A stretch of 64,000 nt of DNA, from the NCBI RefSeq assembly GCF_001546485.1, contig NZ_KQ956830.1:1-64000 (forward strand), read 5' to 3'. Below the pieces are notes generated by a model, which was not told where the DNA came from, did not search any database, and saw only the letters and a list, made by a program, of their open reading frames with translations. The stretch is from Gardnerella vaginalis (GTDB taxonomy: Bacteria; Actinomycetota; Actinomycetes; Actinomycetales; Bifidobacteriaceae). Below, piece by piece: positions 8,733 to 17,990 of the stretch; positions within the stretch are counted from its first letter, which is position 1, and each line of letters begins with the position of its first letter. A program made the translations under genes and the position numbers.

Positions 8733-9734
8733 TCAGTGCGTATCTTCCTTACGACGCAAAGTATCAAGGCTTACAGCGAATGCAATAACCAAACCGATGA
8801 CTACTTGCTGCCAGAAGGAGGACACATTCAAAATATTCAAGCCGTTACGAATTACAGCCAACAAAATTGCTCCTACGAAAGTTCCGGAAATCTTACCTTT
8901 GCCGCCAGAAAGTGAAGCACCACCGATAACAACGGAAGCAATCGCATCCATTTCGTAGCCAGTAGCTGCCTGAGGCTGAGCGGAATGTAAACGACCAGCA
9001 ATAACTAAACCGGCAACAGCAGCAAAAATACCCGAAAGAACAAACACCATAATTTGTGTTTTATGGATATTGATGCCAGAAAGGCGCGAAGCTTCCATAT
9101 TGCCGCCAACAGCGTACATAGAACGACCAGTAGTAGTGAAGTTCAATATTACTGCAGAAATAACGCCCATAATAATCATCATCACAATTGGCATTGGAAT
9201 ACCCAAAATGTTGGCGCCAAAGAAATTCACCATGCCGGATGTAGAAATAGGACGACCATCTGAAACGACAAGGGTAAGACCGCGTGCTACAGACATCATT
9301 GCTAATGTGGCAATAAACGATGGCAACTTAAGGAAAGCGTTAGCTACACCAGAAATAAGCCCAAAAAGTGCACCGGTTGCTATACCGACCACAACAGTCA
9401 ACACCGGCGGCAAACCCATGGAAACACCTGTATACGCAACCAGCATGCTAGAAATTGCAGCCACAGCACCTACAGACAAATCAATACCAGCAGACACAAT
9501 AACAAAGGTCTGACCGAATGCCAAAATAGCAACAGTCGCAGCCTGAATACCCACATTGAGAATATTCACACTTGTCAAAAATGCTGGCGTAGCGCACGCA
9601 AGCGCAGCACACAAAATAACCAAGCCAATAAGAGCACCATTGCGAGATGCAAACTTTTTCGCTGCAGGCAAAAATCCTTTATCAACCGCGCCGTAGCCTA
9701 AATGCTCAGATTTTGCACCACTCGTAGCAGCCAT
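8733..9734 (-). CDS. rbsC: Ribose ABC transporter permease
   Basis: A 333-residue integral membrane protein of the RbsC/BPD_transp_2 family, with about eight to ten hydrophobic segments beginning GALIGLVILCAALACATPAF. The signature stretch of the family is present: GQTFVIVSAGIDLSVGAVAAIS. So are the later AIASVVIGGASLSGGKGKISGT, which contacts the ATPase, and the C-terminal VIGLVIAFAVSLDTLRRK. It forms the ribose channel in the cytoplasmic membrane with RbsA as motor. It sits 172 bases after rbsA and 275 bases before rbsB, both gaps holding strong stems. An upstream AAAGGAG-like site (AGGAGTATGAGTT) precedes its ATG. Confidence 0.95.
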   Translation of the reverse strand: MAATSGAKSEHLGYGAVDKGFLPAAKKFASRNGALIGLVILCAALACATPAFLTSVNILNVGIQAATVAILAFGQTFVIVSAGIDLSVGAVAAISSMLVAYTGVSMGLPPVLTVVVGIATGALFGLISGVANAFLKLPSFIATLAMMSVARGLTLVVSDGRPISTSGMVNFFGANILGIPMPIVMMIIMGVISAVILNFTTTGRSMYAVGGNMEASRLSGINIHKTQIMVFVLSGIFAAVAGLVIAGRLHSAQPQAATGYEMDAIASVVIGGASLSGGKGKISGTFVGAILLAVIRNGLNILNVSSFWQQVVIGLVIAFAVSLDTLRRKEDTH

Positions 9735-9840
9735 AACTCATACTCCTTTAACAAATTTTGCTACAATCCACTGCACTGCAGTGTGCAATAAATTGTTGTA
9801 CGCAAGTTTCACGTTTAATTGGTAACTTTAATTTTTTAGC

Positions 9841-9879
9841 CTTTCAATATGTCTCATATTGTTCATTCCATATTGAAAG
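9841..9879 (-). repeat. Intercistronic stem between rbsA and rbsC
   Basis: CTTTCAATATG (9841-9851) is perfectly complementary to CATATTGAAAG (9869-9879). It lies just downstream of the rbsA stop in transcription order. Confidence 0.5.
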
Positions 9880-9906
9880 CAGTAAGGTTTTACAGTTTTT
9901 CTATGC

Positions 9907-11400
9907 TCAACTACCCGATGTATTAAGATGCGTCACTGCAAGTTCCATCACACTTTCTTGAGTAGCCTCACTTGCCGATAATTCACCGCTGATTCTGCCG
10001 TTTGACATCACCAATACGCGATCTGACATGCCAAGTACTTCAGGCAAATCCGAAGATGCCATCAATACTGCACCACCATTTTCTACGATATTGTTAATCA
10101 GCTCGTAAATCTCTACACGCGCACCAACATCAACGCCACGAGTAGGTTCATCTAGCAATAGCACTTTCACTTTTGCCATAGACCACTTGCCAAACACAAT
10201 CTTTTGCTGATTACCACCAGAAAGAGAACCAGCTAGTTGATCAATATTTGCCATACGAATACGCAATTTCTTTGCAGTTTCTTCTTCTCGAGTACGTTGC
10301 CCCTTCAAATCTGCAAAGCCGGCGTGTGCTGTAGGAACTAATGTAGAAATTCCCAAATTTTCTGCAACGGATGCCTCAAGAATCAATCCTTGTACTCGAC
10401 GATCTTCTGGGACTAAGCCAAGACCAGCTGCAATGCTTCCTGCAATATTCGCTTTTGCAATCGGCTTACCATCAACAGTTATTGTGCCTGAATCATAGCT
10501 ATCTGCACCAAATATTGCACGAAGAACTTCAGTACGACCAGCACCTACCAAACCTGCAAGCCCCACAACTTCGCCAGCATGAACGCTAAAGGACACATTC
10601 TCTATGGCACCTTTTCGCGTTAAACCTTCTACTTTCAGCAACTCTTTGCCTTGGCTACGATGTCCGTGAGGGAATTGATTTGTAATATCACGACCTACCA
10701 TGAGCTTTACAAGTTCCTTCTCAGGAACTTTCGCATCAACAGTATCGACATATTTACCATCTCGAAGCACAGTTACAACATCACCAACGCGCGCAATCTC
10801 ATCCAAATGGTGAGAAATAAACACCATGCCAACATTCTTGGATTTTAAATCTTCCATAATGCTGAATAATTGTTCACATTCGCGCTTTGTTAAAGCTGCT
10901 GTTGGTTCGTCAAGAATAAGAATAGAGGCATGCTGCATAAGCGCTTTAGCAATTTCTACCATTTGTTGACGAGCTACGCCAAGTTCTCCCATTGGCTTAT
11001 TAACGTCTTCATCTAAACCGATAACTTGCAACGCAGCTTTCGCACGAGTACGCATCGTCGCACGATCAATAAAACCAGCCTTAGTAGGAAGCATACCAAG
11101 GAACAAATTTTCCATAATAGAAAGTTCTGGCACCAAATTTAACTCTTGGTGAATCACAGCAATACCCAATTTGCGAGCAGCATCCACATTAGGAATTCGC
11201 ACTGTTTCACCATTGATTTCAATATGGCCTTTATCTGGTTGATAAATACCGCTCATCATCTTAATAACCGTTGACTTGCCCGCACCATTTTCACCGAGGA
11301 GAACATGAACTTCACCTGGTTTTACTGTTACAGACACATTGTCAACTACCGTAGAATTACCGAATATTTTCGATACTCCTACTAGCGATAGTTCCGTCAT
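9907..11400 (-). CDS. rbsA: Ribose ABC transporter ATPase (two ATPase domains)
   Basis: A 497-residue cytoplasmic ATPase with two ABC domains in tandem, the layout of RbsA/XylG/MglA carbohydrate importers. Domain 1 has Walker A GENGAGKST (residues 36-44), a Q-loop in VIHQELNLVPELS and Walker B ILILDEPTAAL. Domain 2 has a degenerate Walker A, GLVGAGRTE, as is normal for the group, with signature LSGGNQQK and Walker B LLLDEPTRGVD. It powers uptake through RbsC of ribose delivered by RbsB. It starts the transport part of the operon, about 215 bases after the LacI-type regulator. That gap shows no obvious terminator, so cotranscription with the regulator is possible. Confidence 0.95.
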   Translation of the reverse strand: MTELSLVGVSKIFGNSTVVDNVSVTVKPGEVHVLLGENGAGKSTVIKMMSGIYQPDKGHIEINGETVRIPNVDAARKLGIAVIHQELNLVPELSIMENLFLGMLPTKAGFIDRATMRTRAKAALQVIGLDEDVNKPMGELGVARQQMVEIAKALMQHASILILDEPTAALTKRECEQLFSIMEDLKSKNVGMVFISHHLDEIARVGDVVTVLRDGKYVDTVDAKVPEKELVKLMVGRDITNQFPHGHRSQGKELLKVEGLTRKGAIENVSFSVHAGEVVGLAGLVGAGRTEVLRAIFGADSYDSGTITVDGKPIAKANIAGSIAAGLGLVPEDRRVQGLILEASVAENLGISTLVPTAHAGFADLKGQRTREEETAKKLRIRMANIDQLAGSLSGGNQQKIVFGKWSMAKVKVLLLDEPTRGVDVGARVEIYELINNIVENGGAVLMASSDLPEVLGMSDRVLVMSNGRISGELSASEATQESVMELAVTHLNTSGS

Positions 11401-11615
11401 GTCTTACCTCTTTCTTCGCTACAGCACCACTGCTTTGCGAAAATGCCATCAATTACGCTACATTACGTTTGTGCTTTGGTGAGACACGTGCAGCAACGTA
11501 CACGCGAAAACGCAACAACAACGGTGCGCTCAAGCAATTGCCGCACATACTACAAAGTCACAGCACATGAATCAATTGAAAATAGTGTCAAGCTACAAAA
11601 TAACAGCTTTACAAG

Positions 11616-12626
11616 CTACGCATTCCCTAGCGATTCACGCGGAATATACACAGTTTCTACTCGCTGCGATTGAACATCAGCATTATGTTCTAGCATATCC
11701 AAAAACAGTGCCGCACTGGTACGACCAATACGCTGGACTTGTTGCGAAATAGTAGAAATACGCGGCGTTGCTAAGCGGAATATTTCAACATCATCAAATG
11801 AGATAAGTGAAATATCACTGCCTATCACTAATCCTTCGCAAGCCATTACGTCCATCACTCGCAGCGCATCCGGCGAATAACCAACAATAAGCGCTTTTAC
11901 GCCAACGTTCATCATGCGATGCAACACACTGGCACATGAGGATTGCTCAAATCCTGTAGATTCTACAAACACATGTTCTTCGCCAAATATTTCCGACGCC
12001 ACCGTGCGGAATACTTGTTCGCGCTCTTGCAATGACGGCGAAGCAATAATTGGACCCGACACATAGCCAACTGAGCAAAAACCATGCTGCTTAACATCTA
12101 ATAATGCGTCACGAATACCTTGCTCTGGATCCGAATCCACAACTGGCACATGCGCCAAACCATCAGTTTGAGGCTCCACGTGGCGATCCATAAACATAAG
12201 TGGAAGATGCTGCTCAAGCAACATTCCCATAGCATCAGTCTCCTCACCTTGAGGCACAATAATTGCACCATCAATGCGTTGAGAAAGAATACTCGTAATG
12301 AATGCATCTTGACGAGCTGCACTTTCAGAAGATGTTCCGATAAACGCACAATAACCAGCATCAAACAAGGAGTCTTGCACAGTATACGCTAGTTCAGCAA
12401 AATATGCATTGCGAATATCTGGCACAAGCAACCCAACTGTTTTAGTACGAGACGACCGCATCGCTTGGGCGCGAGAATCTGGTATATAACCTAATTCTGC
12501 AACCGCACGCTCAACTTTTGCCTTGGTGTTTGCCGATATACGACCCGTATTATTCAATGCGCGCGAAACAGTTGACACTGATATACCAGCACGTTGTGCA
12601 ACATCGCGAATCGTAATGTACGACAT
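11616..12626 (-). CDS. LacI-family regulator of the ribose operon
   Basis: A 336-residue repressor. The N terminus is a LacI helix-turn-helix plus hinge helix (TIRDVAQRAGISVSTVSRAL, residues 4-23, then KVERAVAELGYIPDSRAQAM). It is followed by a periplasmic-binding-protein-like effector domain (TVGLLVPDIRNAYFAEL, then the IGSDISLISFDD strand near the end). GGAGGTGTC gives the start. Its place directly before rbsACBDK makes it the likely ribose-responsive repressor (RbsR-like); the effector is inferred, not seen. A perfect 18-base palindrome with the central ACGT typical of LacI-family sites lies at 12883-12900, just downstream of a promoter. This implies autoregulation and, if there is read-through, control of the whole operon. 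Confidence 0.9.
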   Translation of the reverse strand: MSYITIRDVAQRAGISVSTVSRALNNTGRISANTKAKVERAVAELGYIPDSRAQAMRSSRTKTVGLLVPDIRNAYFAELAYTVQDSLFDAGYCAFIGTSSESAARQDAFITSILSQRIDGAIIVPQGEETDAMGMLLEQHLPLMFMDRHVEPQTDGLAHVPVVDSDPEQGIRDALLDVKQHGFCSVGYVSGPIIASPSLQEREQVFRTVASEIFGEEHVFVESTGFEQSSCASVLHRMMNVGVKALIVGYSPDALRVMDVMACEGLVIGSDISLISFDDVEIFRLATPRISTISQQVQRIGRTSAALFLDMLEHNADVQSQRVETVYIPRESLGNA

Positions 12627-12882
12627 GACACCTCCAGCTCATCTCTTAGGCTCAATTAGTATAGTTTTACACTGTTATTGGTATGTTTTGATTCTAGCTT
12701 GTATTCCATGTTTTGTACTACGTTTTTCCATATACTCCTCTCGTTGGAGAAAAGCACCTATGCAACTGTGCATAAGAGCCGCTATATAGTCTTATTCTCA
12801 ATGAGCAGTTTCATCAGCGCTGACTAGAAGCTACAAACTGAGATAACGTTCCCACAATTGCCAGATTCCTCAACCAGCCCCG

Positions 12883-12900
12883 TGCGGTAACGTTACCGCA
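12883..12900. promoter_or_regulatory. LacI-family operator
   Basis: TGCGGTAACGTTACCGCA is a perfect 18-base palindrome centred on CG, the classic LacI/PurR-type site. It begins directly next to the -10 box of the promoter at 12901-12929, so it would cover the transcription start. A weaker half-like copy (GATAACGTTCCC) lies near 12842-12853, within the leader. Confidence 0.8.
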
Positions 12901-12929
12901 ACTATAACATTTTGACACCCTGAACACAA
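12901..12929 (-). promoter_or_regulatory. Promoter of the regulator and possibly the ribose operon
   Basis: On the minus strand TTGTGT (12929-12924) is separated by exactly 17 bases from TATAGT (12906-12901). The start would be about 265 bases before the regulator's ATG, leaving a long leader in 12627-12895. That leader holds no frame or RNA family I recognise. Confidence 0.55.
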
Positions 12930-13018
12930 GGGAAACACGCTAAAATTTACATTTTCCACACGATGTATGTATTCCACTATGAAATTACTTGCAAAGTTAC
13001 CAACAATGCCACACTTTT

Positions 13019-13483
13019 CTAACGTTGACATACAAAAAAGTCACGCAGCACTTGCGCACACTCCTCTTCACACAGCGAACCAATAACCTCCGGGTGAGCG
13101 CCAACATGCGGATCTCGCAAAATATCCCACACAGATCCGCAAGCACCCAACTTGGCATCCCAAGCACCAAAAATGACGCGACGAAGTCTGGTTTGCAAAA
13201 TCGCACCAGCACACATAGGGCAAGGCTCAAGCGTAACCACTAAAGTACAATCAGATAAATTCCAAGATTTACGCACCGATGCAGCATCTTTCATAGCAAG
13301 CACTTCAGCATGTGCCAAGGGGTCGGCGTCACGCTCGCGCAAGTTTGCGCCACGACCAATAATATTGCCACCGTTGTCGAGTACAACAGCACCAACTGGA
13401 ACCTCTCCAACCTCAGCAGCTTCGCGCGCCAATAGCAGCGCTTCCTTCATTGCGCGAGTAATAACATCATCGTACTTGTTCAT
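13019..13483 (-). CDS. tadA: tRNA-specific adenosine deaminase
   Basis: A 154-residue zinc deaminase that converts A34 to inosine in the tRNA-Arg(ACG) wobble position. The zinc and proton-shuttle motifs are intact: HAE at residues 58-60 and PCPMC at 87-91 with Cys88 and Cys91. The TadA-specific stretch LRRVIFGAWDAKLGACGS follows. Length is normal for the family. There is no strong ribosome site in front of the ATG at 13483; a GGTGAACTGATTTC stretch is the best candidate. It is separated by about 65 bases from the esterase gene upstream and is probably cotranscribed with it. Confidence 0.93.
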   Translation of the reverse strand: MNKYDDVITRAMKEALLLAREAAEVGEVPVGAVVLDNGGNIIGRGANLRERDADPLAHAEVLAMKDAASVRKSWNLSDCTLVVTLEPCPMCAGAILQTRLRRVIFGAWDAKLGACGSVWDILRDPHVGAHPEVIGSLCEEECAQVLRDFFVCQR

Positions 13484-13547
13484 GAAATCAGTTCACCAAA
13501 TCAGCTTTGGAATCAAATTCACCAAATCATTCCACAAACTTCAGCTA

Positions 13548-14318
13548 CTAAAGAAGACCAGACGCAATATCGTGGGTCACAAACCATTTACGAATATCGC
13601 CAAGTTCCTCCATATGCACAGCATGATCAAGACCGCGATACCGCTTCTCCTCAAGCCACGTGTGTTCCTCAAGCCACGCAGACGCAGCAGAAAACTCATA
13701 AGGAGGAATTACATCGTCCGCTAAGCCGTAGCCAAAAAATACGGGAGTATTACGTTCTGCTAAATCATCATCGTGCAGCATAATTTCCGCAGCAGAAGCA
13801 GGAACGTTAGGAGCTAAGAACCCGGAAAGCGCAACGGATGCGCGATAACGGGCAGGATGTAGACGCAAAACATGGACCGCTAAAGCAGCACCTTGCGAAA
13901 ATCCAAATGGCACAATATCACGATTCGCTGGAATGTTTTCACGCACCCACTCGTCTATTGCTGCTGCAGCAGCATACATATCATAATCCAAATCTTCACG
14001 CTGTGGCACAGCGTCATGGAACCAACTGTATGCACCTTCAGCAAGTTTAAGCGGAGCACGTAATGAAATAGCATCGTTATATGGCGCCACGATTCGCAAT
14101 AAATCTAGTAAATCTTCTTCATTAGAACCCCAGCCATGCAACAACAGTAGCAACGGATGCGTTGGATGTGCAGCAGCATTCCCTTGTGAATATTGTGCCT
14201 GCGTTACTTTAAGTGGTTCACCAAAACGACCTGACACAACGTGAGATTCGCGACCGATATGCGGTTCGTAAGAATTACCTTCTACATTATTGCGATTTAG
14301 TTCATCGTTAGTGTTCAT
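13548..14318 (-). CDS. Phospholipase/carboxylesterase-type alpha/beta hydrolase
   Basis: A 256-residue cytoplasmic serine hydrolase of the Abhydrolase_2 (acyl-protein-thioesterase-like) group. It shows the oxyanion strand LLLLLHGWGSNEEDLLDL, the nucleophile elbow GFSQG near residue 140, the acid in YGLADDVIPPYEF and the catalytic His in GLDHAVHMEE. The order and spacing fit a working triad. Natural substrates of such enzymes (short acyl esters, acyl proteins, lysophospholipids) vary and cannot be fixed from sequence. I take the ATG at 14318 (MNTNDELN), since residues upstream of it are rich in Cys and unlike the family. The site GGTGATGCA in front is only fair. It is followed closely by tadA. 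Confidence 0.85.
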   Translation of the reverse strand: MNTNDELNRNNVEGNSYEPHIGRESHVVSGRFGEPLKVTQAQYSQGNAAAHPTHPLLLLLHGWGSNEEDLLDLLRIVAPYNDAISLRAPLKLAEGAYSWFHDAVPQREDLDYDMYAAAAAIDEWVRENIPANRDIVPFGFSQGAALAVHVLRLHPARYRASVALSGFLAPNVPASAAEIMLHDDDLAERNTPVFFGYGLADDVIPPYEFSAASAWLEEHTWLEEKRYRGLDHAVHMEELGDIRKWFVTHDIASGLL

Positions 14319-14417
14319 TGCATCACCGCCGCTTGTAACACATAAAATTTTGTAAATACTTAAGCATTTACAAAAATGCTCACACAAAACTTGCTTATAT
14401 TTACATTATATTTGCAC

Positions 14418-14465
14418 AAAAGGCCAGAATCGTAAGAAGCAAAACCCTTGCAATTCCAGCCTTTT
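14418..14465 (-). terminator. Terminator of the tRNA-Leu transcript
   Basis: AAAAGGCCAGAAT (14418-14430) and ATTCCAGCCTTTT (14453-14465) pair with two mismatches. On the minus strand the hairpin ends in CCTTTTGTG, a few bases after the tRNA 3' end. Confidence 0.6.
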
Positions 14466-14472
14466 TGACAAG

Positions 14473-14555
14473 TGCGAACGGCGGGACTTGAACCCGCACG
14501 AGCATACGCTCACTGCCACCTGAAGACAGCGCGTCTACCATTCCGCCACGTTCGC
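14473..14555 (-). tRNA. tRNA-Leu (anticodon CAG)
   Basis: An 83-base class II tRNA. The acceptor stem is GCGAACG/CGTTCGC, the D-arm GGCGGAATGGTAGAC, and the anticodon stem CTGTC/GGCAG encloses loop TTCAGGT, giving CAG. A long variable arm GTGAGCGTATGCTCGT and T-arm GCGGGTTCAAGTCCCGC follow. The CCA end is not encoded. Confidence 0.97.
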
Positions 14556-14674
14556 ATACAAAGTGCAAGGCTATCATATTTACTATAAATTCGCAATATT
14601 CAGCCTAACGTTTTTCGTTTTTCAACAACTAACACTTTGTAGATTATGGTACTGTTGCGCTCTGCTATAAAAGC

Positions 14675-15976
14675 TCAGCCTTTGGAACCGTTTTCGTAAT
14701 AATGCGCAAGAGTTTCATCACGAAACTCCTCAAAATACCCGCCGTCAAGAGAAGCTCGAATATCATCAAGTAATTTCACAAAGAAACGTTCATTATGAAT
14801 CGTCGCAAGCGTAAAACCGTTCATTTCGCGAGCGCGCAACAAATGATCTACGTACATTCGAGAATAGTGTGTGCAAGTATAGCAATCACATCCTTCTTCA
14901 AGAGGACGCTGGTCGTGCTTAAATTCAGCGCGCTTTACATTGTAACGACCATGACGAGTAAAAATTGCGCCATTTCGACCGCAACGAGCTGGAGCCACAC
15001 AATCGAAAGTATCTCCACCGTTTTCTACGCACGCAAAAATATCGTCAACTGCAGCAATACCAAGCACGTGACGAGGCCGATTTTCCGGCATAGCGTCGCA
15101 AATCCATGCACACGTATCTCCAATAATTCGCTTTTCAATAGCGCCACCAATGCCAACGCCATCAAAATCTAAAGAGGCGATCTGTTCGGCTGCATGTCTA
15201 CGCAGATCCTCATAATTCGCGCCCTGCACAACGCCATACAAAGCTTGATACGGCTTGCCGACGCGCTCCTCAGTCAACCGCTGGTGCTCAACAACGCACC
15301 GCTTAGCCCACCGGAAAGTACGTTCCACAGATTCTTCTTGGTAACGACGAGTATTCATTAAAGTCGTAAGCTCGTCGAAAGCAAACATAATATCCGCACC
15401 AAGTTTGTGCTGAATTCCCATAGAAATTTCTGCACTAAAGCGGTGCTTGGCTCCGTTAAGAGGGGACTTAAAAGTTACGCCGTCCTCGTCAACAAAAGCC
15501 ATACGCTCCTTACCGGCTGCAATAACATCATCAGATTTCATGCCAGTAATATCCATTGCAAGCGTTTTCTTAAAACCAGCACCCAAAGAAAGCACCTGAA
15601 AACCGCCCGAATCAGTAAAGGTTGGCCTATCCCAATTCATAAACTTTCCCAAACCGCCAGCTTCGTTAAGCACATCTGCACCCGGTCGCTCATACAAGTG
15701 GAACGCGTTTGAAAGCATGCATTGTGCACCTAAATCCTTCATAGTTTCAGGCAATACGGCCTTCATTGCAGCCTGAGTGGCAACTGGCACAAAAGCTGGA
15801 GTTTGAATATCGCCGTGAGGAGTGTGGATTACGCCCGTACGACCATAGCGAGCACCGTCACGCCCCTTGCCTTCAGCAGTGCTAGAAAGTCGCGTTTTAG
15901 TTGTAAACGAAAATTCTTTGCGGTCGCCCGGCTTTCCCGATTCGGCTCCGCGTGGATGTTCAAGAAGATTTGTCAT
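14675..15976 (-). CDS. tgt: tRNA-guanine transglycosylase
   Basis: A 433-residue TIM-barrel enzyme that exchanges G34 of GUN-anticodon tRNAs for a queuosine precursor. The catalytic Asp region TDSGGFQVLSLG is seen, as is the base-binding segment GVVQGANYEDLR. The zinc site near the C terminus is CDCYTCTHYSRMYVDHL followed by a conserved His. An N-terminal stretch of about 45 residues, rich in charged residues, precedes the usual start and resembles the extended N termini of some actinobacterial proteins. The ATG at 15976 has only a modest AAAG site. No queuosine-biosynthesis genes are nearby, so precursor salvage is likely, but that is inference. Confidence 0.95.
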   Translation of the reverse strand: MTNLLEHPRGAESGKPGDRKEFSFTTKTRLSSTAEGKGRDGARYGRTGVIHTPHGDIQTPAFVPVATQAAMKAVLPETMKDLGAQCMLSNAFHLYERPGADVLNEAGGLGKFMNWDRPTFTDSGGFQVLSLGAGFKKTLAMDITGMKSDDVIAAGKERMAFVDEDGVTFKSPLNGAKHRFSAEISMGIQHKLGADIMFAFDELTTLMNTRRYQEESVERTFRWAKRCVVEHQRLTEERVGKPYQALYGVVQGANYEDLRRHAAEQIASLDFDGVGIGGAIEKRIIGDTCAWICDAMPENRPRHVLGIAAVDDIFACVENGGDTFDCVAPARCGRNGAIFTRHGRYNVKRAEFKHDQRPLEEGCDCYTCTHYSRMYVDHLLRAREMNGFTLATIHNERFFVKLLDDIRASLDGGYFEEFRDETLAHYYENGSKG

Positions 15977-16231
15977 AATCTTTACTTTATTAGGAGGTAT
16001 GACGAGTAAAACAAAACTTACCTCTAATAAACTTACCTCTAATATTGAAATCTACTAAGACATATCCTCATAACCCACATTGCTGCACGTTTTCTCTACA
16101 AACAACTAGCTAATTCACAGTATTTATACAGCTCAGTATTCAGAAAATCGTAAGAGCAAACAGCTTAACTCTTACATAGATAACAGCATGGTTTATGATG
16201 GTGTGTTAAGAATCTTTTGTAAGGAGGATGA

Positions 16232-17932
16232 ATGGCTGACGATATGTATGGTGCAAATCAGCAAGAATCCAATAAAATCACTGATAATACATACAACGCG
16301 CAAGAACAAGCACAGGCAGTTCAATCGGAACAGCCTACACAAGAAGTGCAAGCGTATAGCCCTGCTCCTGAATTTGGAGCATATGGTCCTATTAGCAATG
16401 AAAGCAGCGAAAATAATAACAATACGACTGGCTCGTTGAACGCAGCAAATAGTGCGCCGATAAATCAGAATAATCTCGGCAATATAAGCGATAACACTGC
16501 ACCTACAACACATATTGAATTGCAGAATCCTTATGAGAACAATACTGATTCTTCTCAAGGCTTCGGCAATCCATACCAAACTAACGCGAATGCCAATTCT
16601 TACATCGGCGGCGGAATAAGCAATAGCACTAGTGGCAATAACTTTGAGAAAAATCACAGTACAAACCATGCAGTATCTCCTATTTTTGTCGCTATTGCCT
16701 CTGCCGCAGTTTCTGCAGTAGTATGCGTTGTTCTTATAGCGTTTGCAATTTCGCAAGGTCTTATTGCTCTACCACAAAGCGGATCCTTGGCAAGTGTTGG
16801 AACAAACACATCCGGTCCAGGTACTGCAACAGTAAAAGGCGGCCAAGCTCCAGATTGGCGTGGTGTCGCTCGCCAAGTTTCTGGTGCTGTCGTATCTATT
16901 CAAACTCGCACAGACAAAGGTATGGCAAAAGGTTCAGGCGCAATAATTGATGCTAAAGGTTATGTTGTAACAAATAACCATGTAATTTCAGGAGCTAAGC
17001 AAATTCAAGTCACGCTTTCTAATGGTCAAATGTATTCAGCTACACTAGTCGGTGCCGATAAAACAACTGACTTGGCTGTACTCAAGCTTGACAATGCTCC
17101 AAACAATTTGAAAACCGCAGGATTTGCCAACTCGGACGCATTAGCTGTGGGCGAACCAGTTATGGCCATTGGAAATCCTCTTGGATACGACGATACTGCT
17201 ACTACAGGCATTGTTTCCGCATTAAACCGACCAGTATCAGTAATGGATGATCAAAGTCGTTCAGAAATTGTAACCAATGCTGTACAAATTGACGCTGCTA
17301 TTAATCCAGGCAATTCTGGCGGACCAACATTTAATGCAGCAGGTCAAATTATTGGCATTAATTCTTCTATTGCTGCAACATCTGCTCAAGGCGGTACCGC
17401 TGGATCAATTGGTATCGGCTTCGCTATACCGGCAAATCTCGTGAAACGCGTAGTTTCTGAAATTATTAAAAATGGTTCCGTAAAACACGTAGCATTAGGA
17501 ATCATGATTAAGAACGTAGCTGTTGAATCGAATGGCATCACTCGCGGAGGAGCTCAAATTGTTTCAGTCAATCAGGGTACACCTGGCGCTAAAGCTGGGT
17601 TAAAAGCCGGCGATACTATTGTGGCTTTTAACGACAAACCTGTGACTAACAACTATGCGCTGCTTGGCTATGTTCGAGCAACAGCATTCAAAAATAAGGC
17701 TACGCTCACAGTAGTGCGCGGTAACAGTACACTAAAATTGCCAGTAGTTTTTGATCAAGAAGAAGCTGCAGTCAATGGCATGAATCGTCAAGAAAAGCAG
17801 TCAAGAAAAGGGCAAAAACAGCGCCTGCGCAAACGTGGAAATGATTCAGATGACGATGATGATGATATGCAACAGCACGACGACGGCGATGGTGACGATG
17901 GCGGCATTTTTGATCCATTCGGCTTCTGGTAA
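16232..17932 (+). CDS. Membrane-anchored HtrA/DegP-like serine protease with PDZ domain
   Basis: A 566-residue protein. It has a long hydrophilic Asn/Gln/Ser-rich N-terminal region (about 1-150, presumed cytoplasmic and disordered) and a single transmembrane helix at about 150-177 (PIFVAIASAAVSAVVCVVLI). A trypsin-like protease domain follows with the full triad: His in TNNHVISG near 250, Asp in TTDLAVLKLD near 279, Ser in NPGNSGGP near 362. One PDZ domain follows (GAKAGLKAGDTIVAFNDKPV). The tail is unusual: basic (KQRLRKRG), then a run of Asp/Gly ending DPFGFW. It probably degrades misfolded extracytoplasmic proteins. AAGGAGGATGA gives the start. A strong hairpin follows the stop. Confidence 0.93.
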   Translation: MADDMYGANQQESNKITDNTYNAQEQAQAVQSEQPTQEVQAYSPAPEFGAYGPISNESSENNNNTTGSLNAANSAPINQNNLGNISDNTAPTTHIELQNPYENNTDSSQGFGNPYQTNANANSYIGGGISNSTSGNNFEKNHSTNHAVSPIFVAIASAAVSAVVCVVLIAFAISQGLIALPQSGSLASVGTNTSGPGTATVKGGQAPDWRGVARQVSGAVVSIQTRTDKGMAKGSGAIIDAKGYVVTNNHVISGAKQIQVTLSNGQMYSATLVGADKTTDLAVLKLDNAPNNLKTAGFANSDALAVGEPVMAIGNPLGYDDTATTGIVSALNRPVSVMDDQSRSEIVTNAVQIDAAINPGNSGGPTFNAAGQIIGINSSIAATSAQGGTAGSIGIGFAIPANLVKRVVSEIIKNGSVKHVALGIMIKNVAVESNGITRGGAQIVSVNQGTPGAKAGLKAGDTIVAFNDKPVTNNYALLGYVRATAFKNKATLTVVRGNSTLKLPVVFDQEEAAVNGMNRQEKQSRKGQKQRLRKRGNDSDDDDDDMQQHDDGDGDDGGIFDPFGFW

Positions 17933-17990
17933 ATCGAAAATCAAAAAATAGCGCAGTTTGTAACTCAACAACTATAAACCGCTAAGACAT

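Noticed and set aside
15999-16058. A 19-codon frame MTSKTKLTSNKLTSNIEIY after AGGAGGT in the tgt-HtrA gap
   Set aside because: The AGGAGGT ends directly at the ATG, too close for initiation, and the peptide is made from a short DNA repeat (TAAACTTACCTCTAAT). No regulatory structure follows.
16193-16756. A 187-codon minus-strand frame over the start of the HtrA-like gene
   Set aside because: It overlaps a gene with a perfect ribosome site and clear domains; its translation is Ile/Cys/Arg-rich without pattern.
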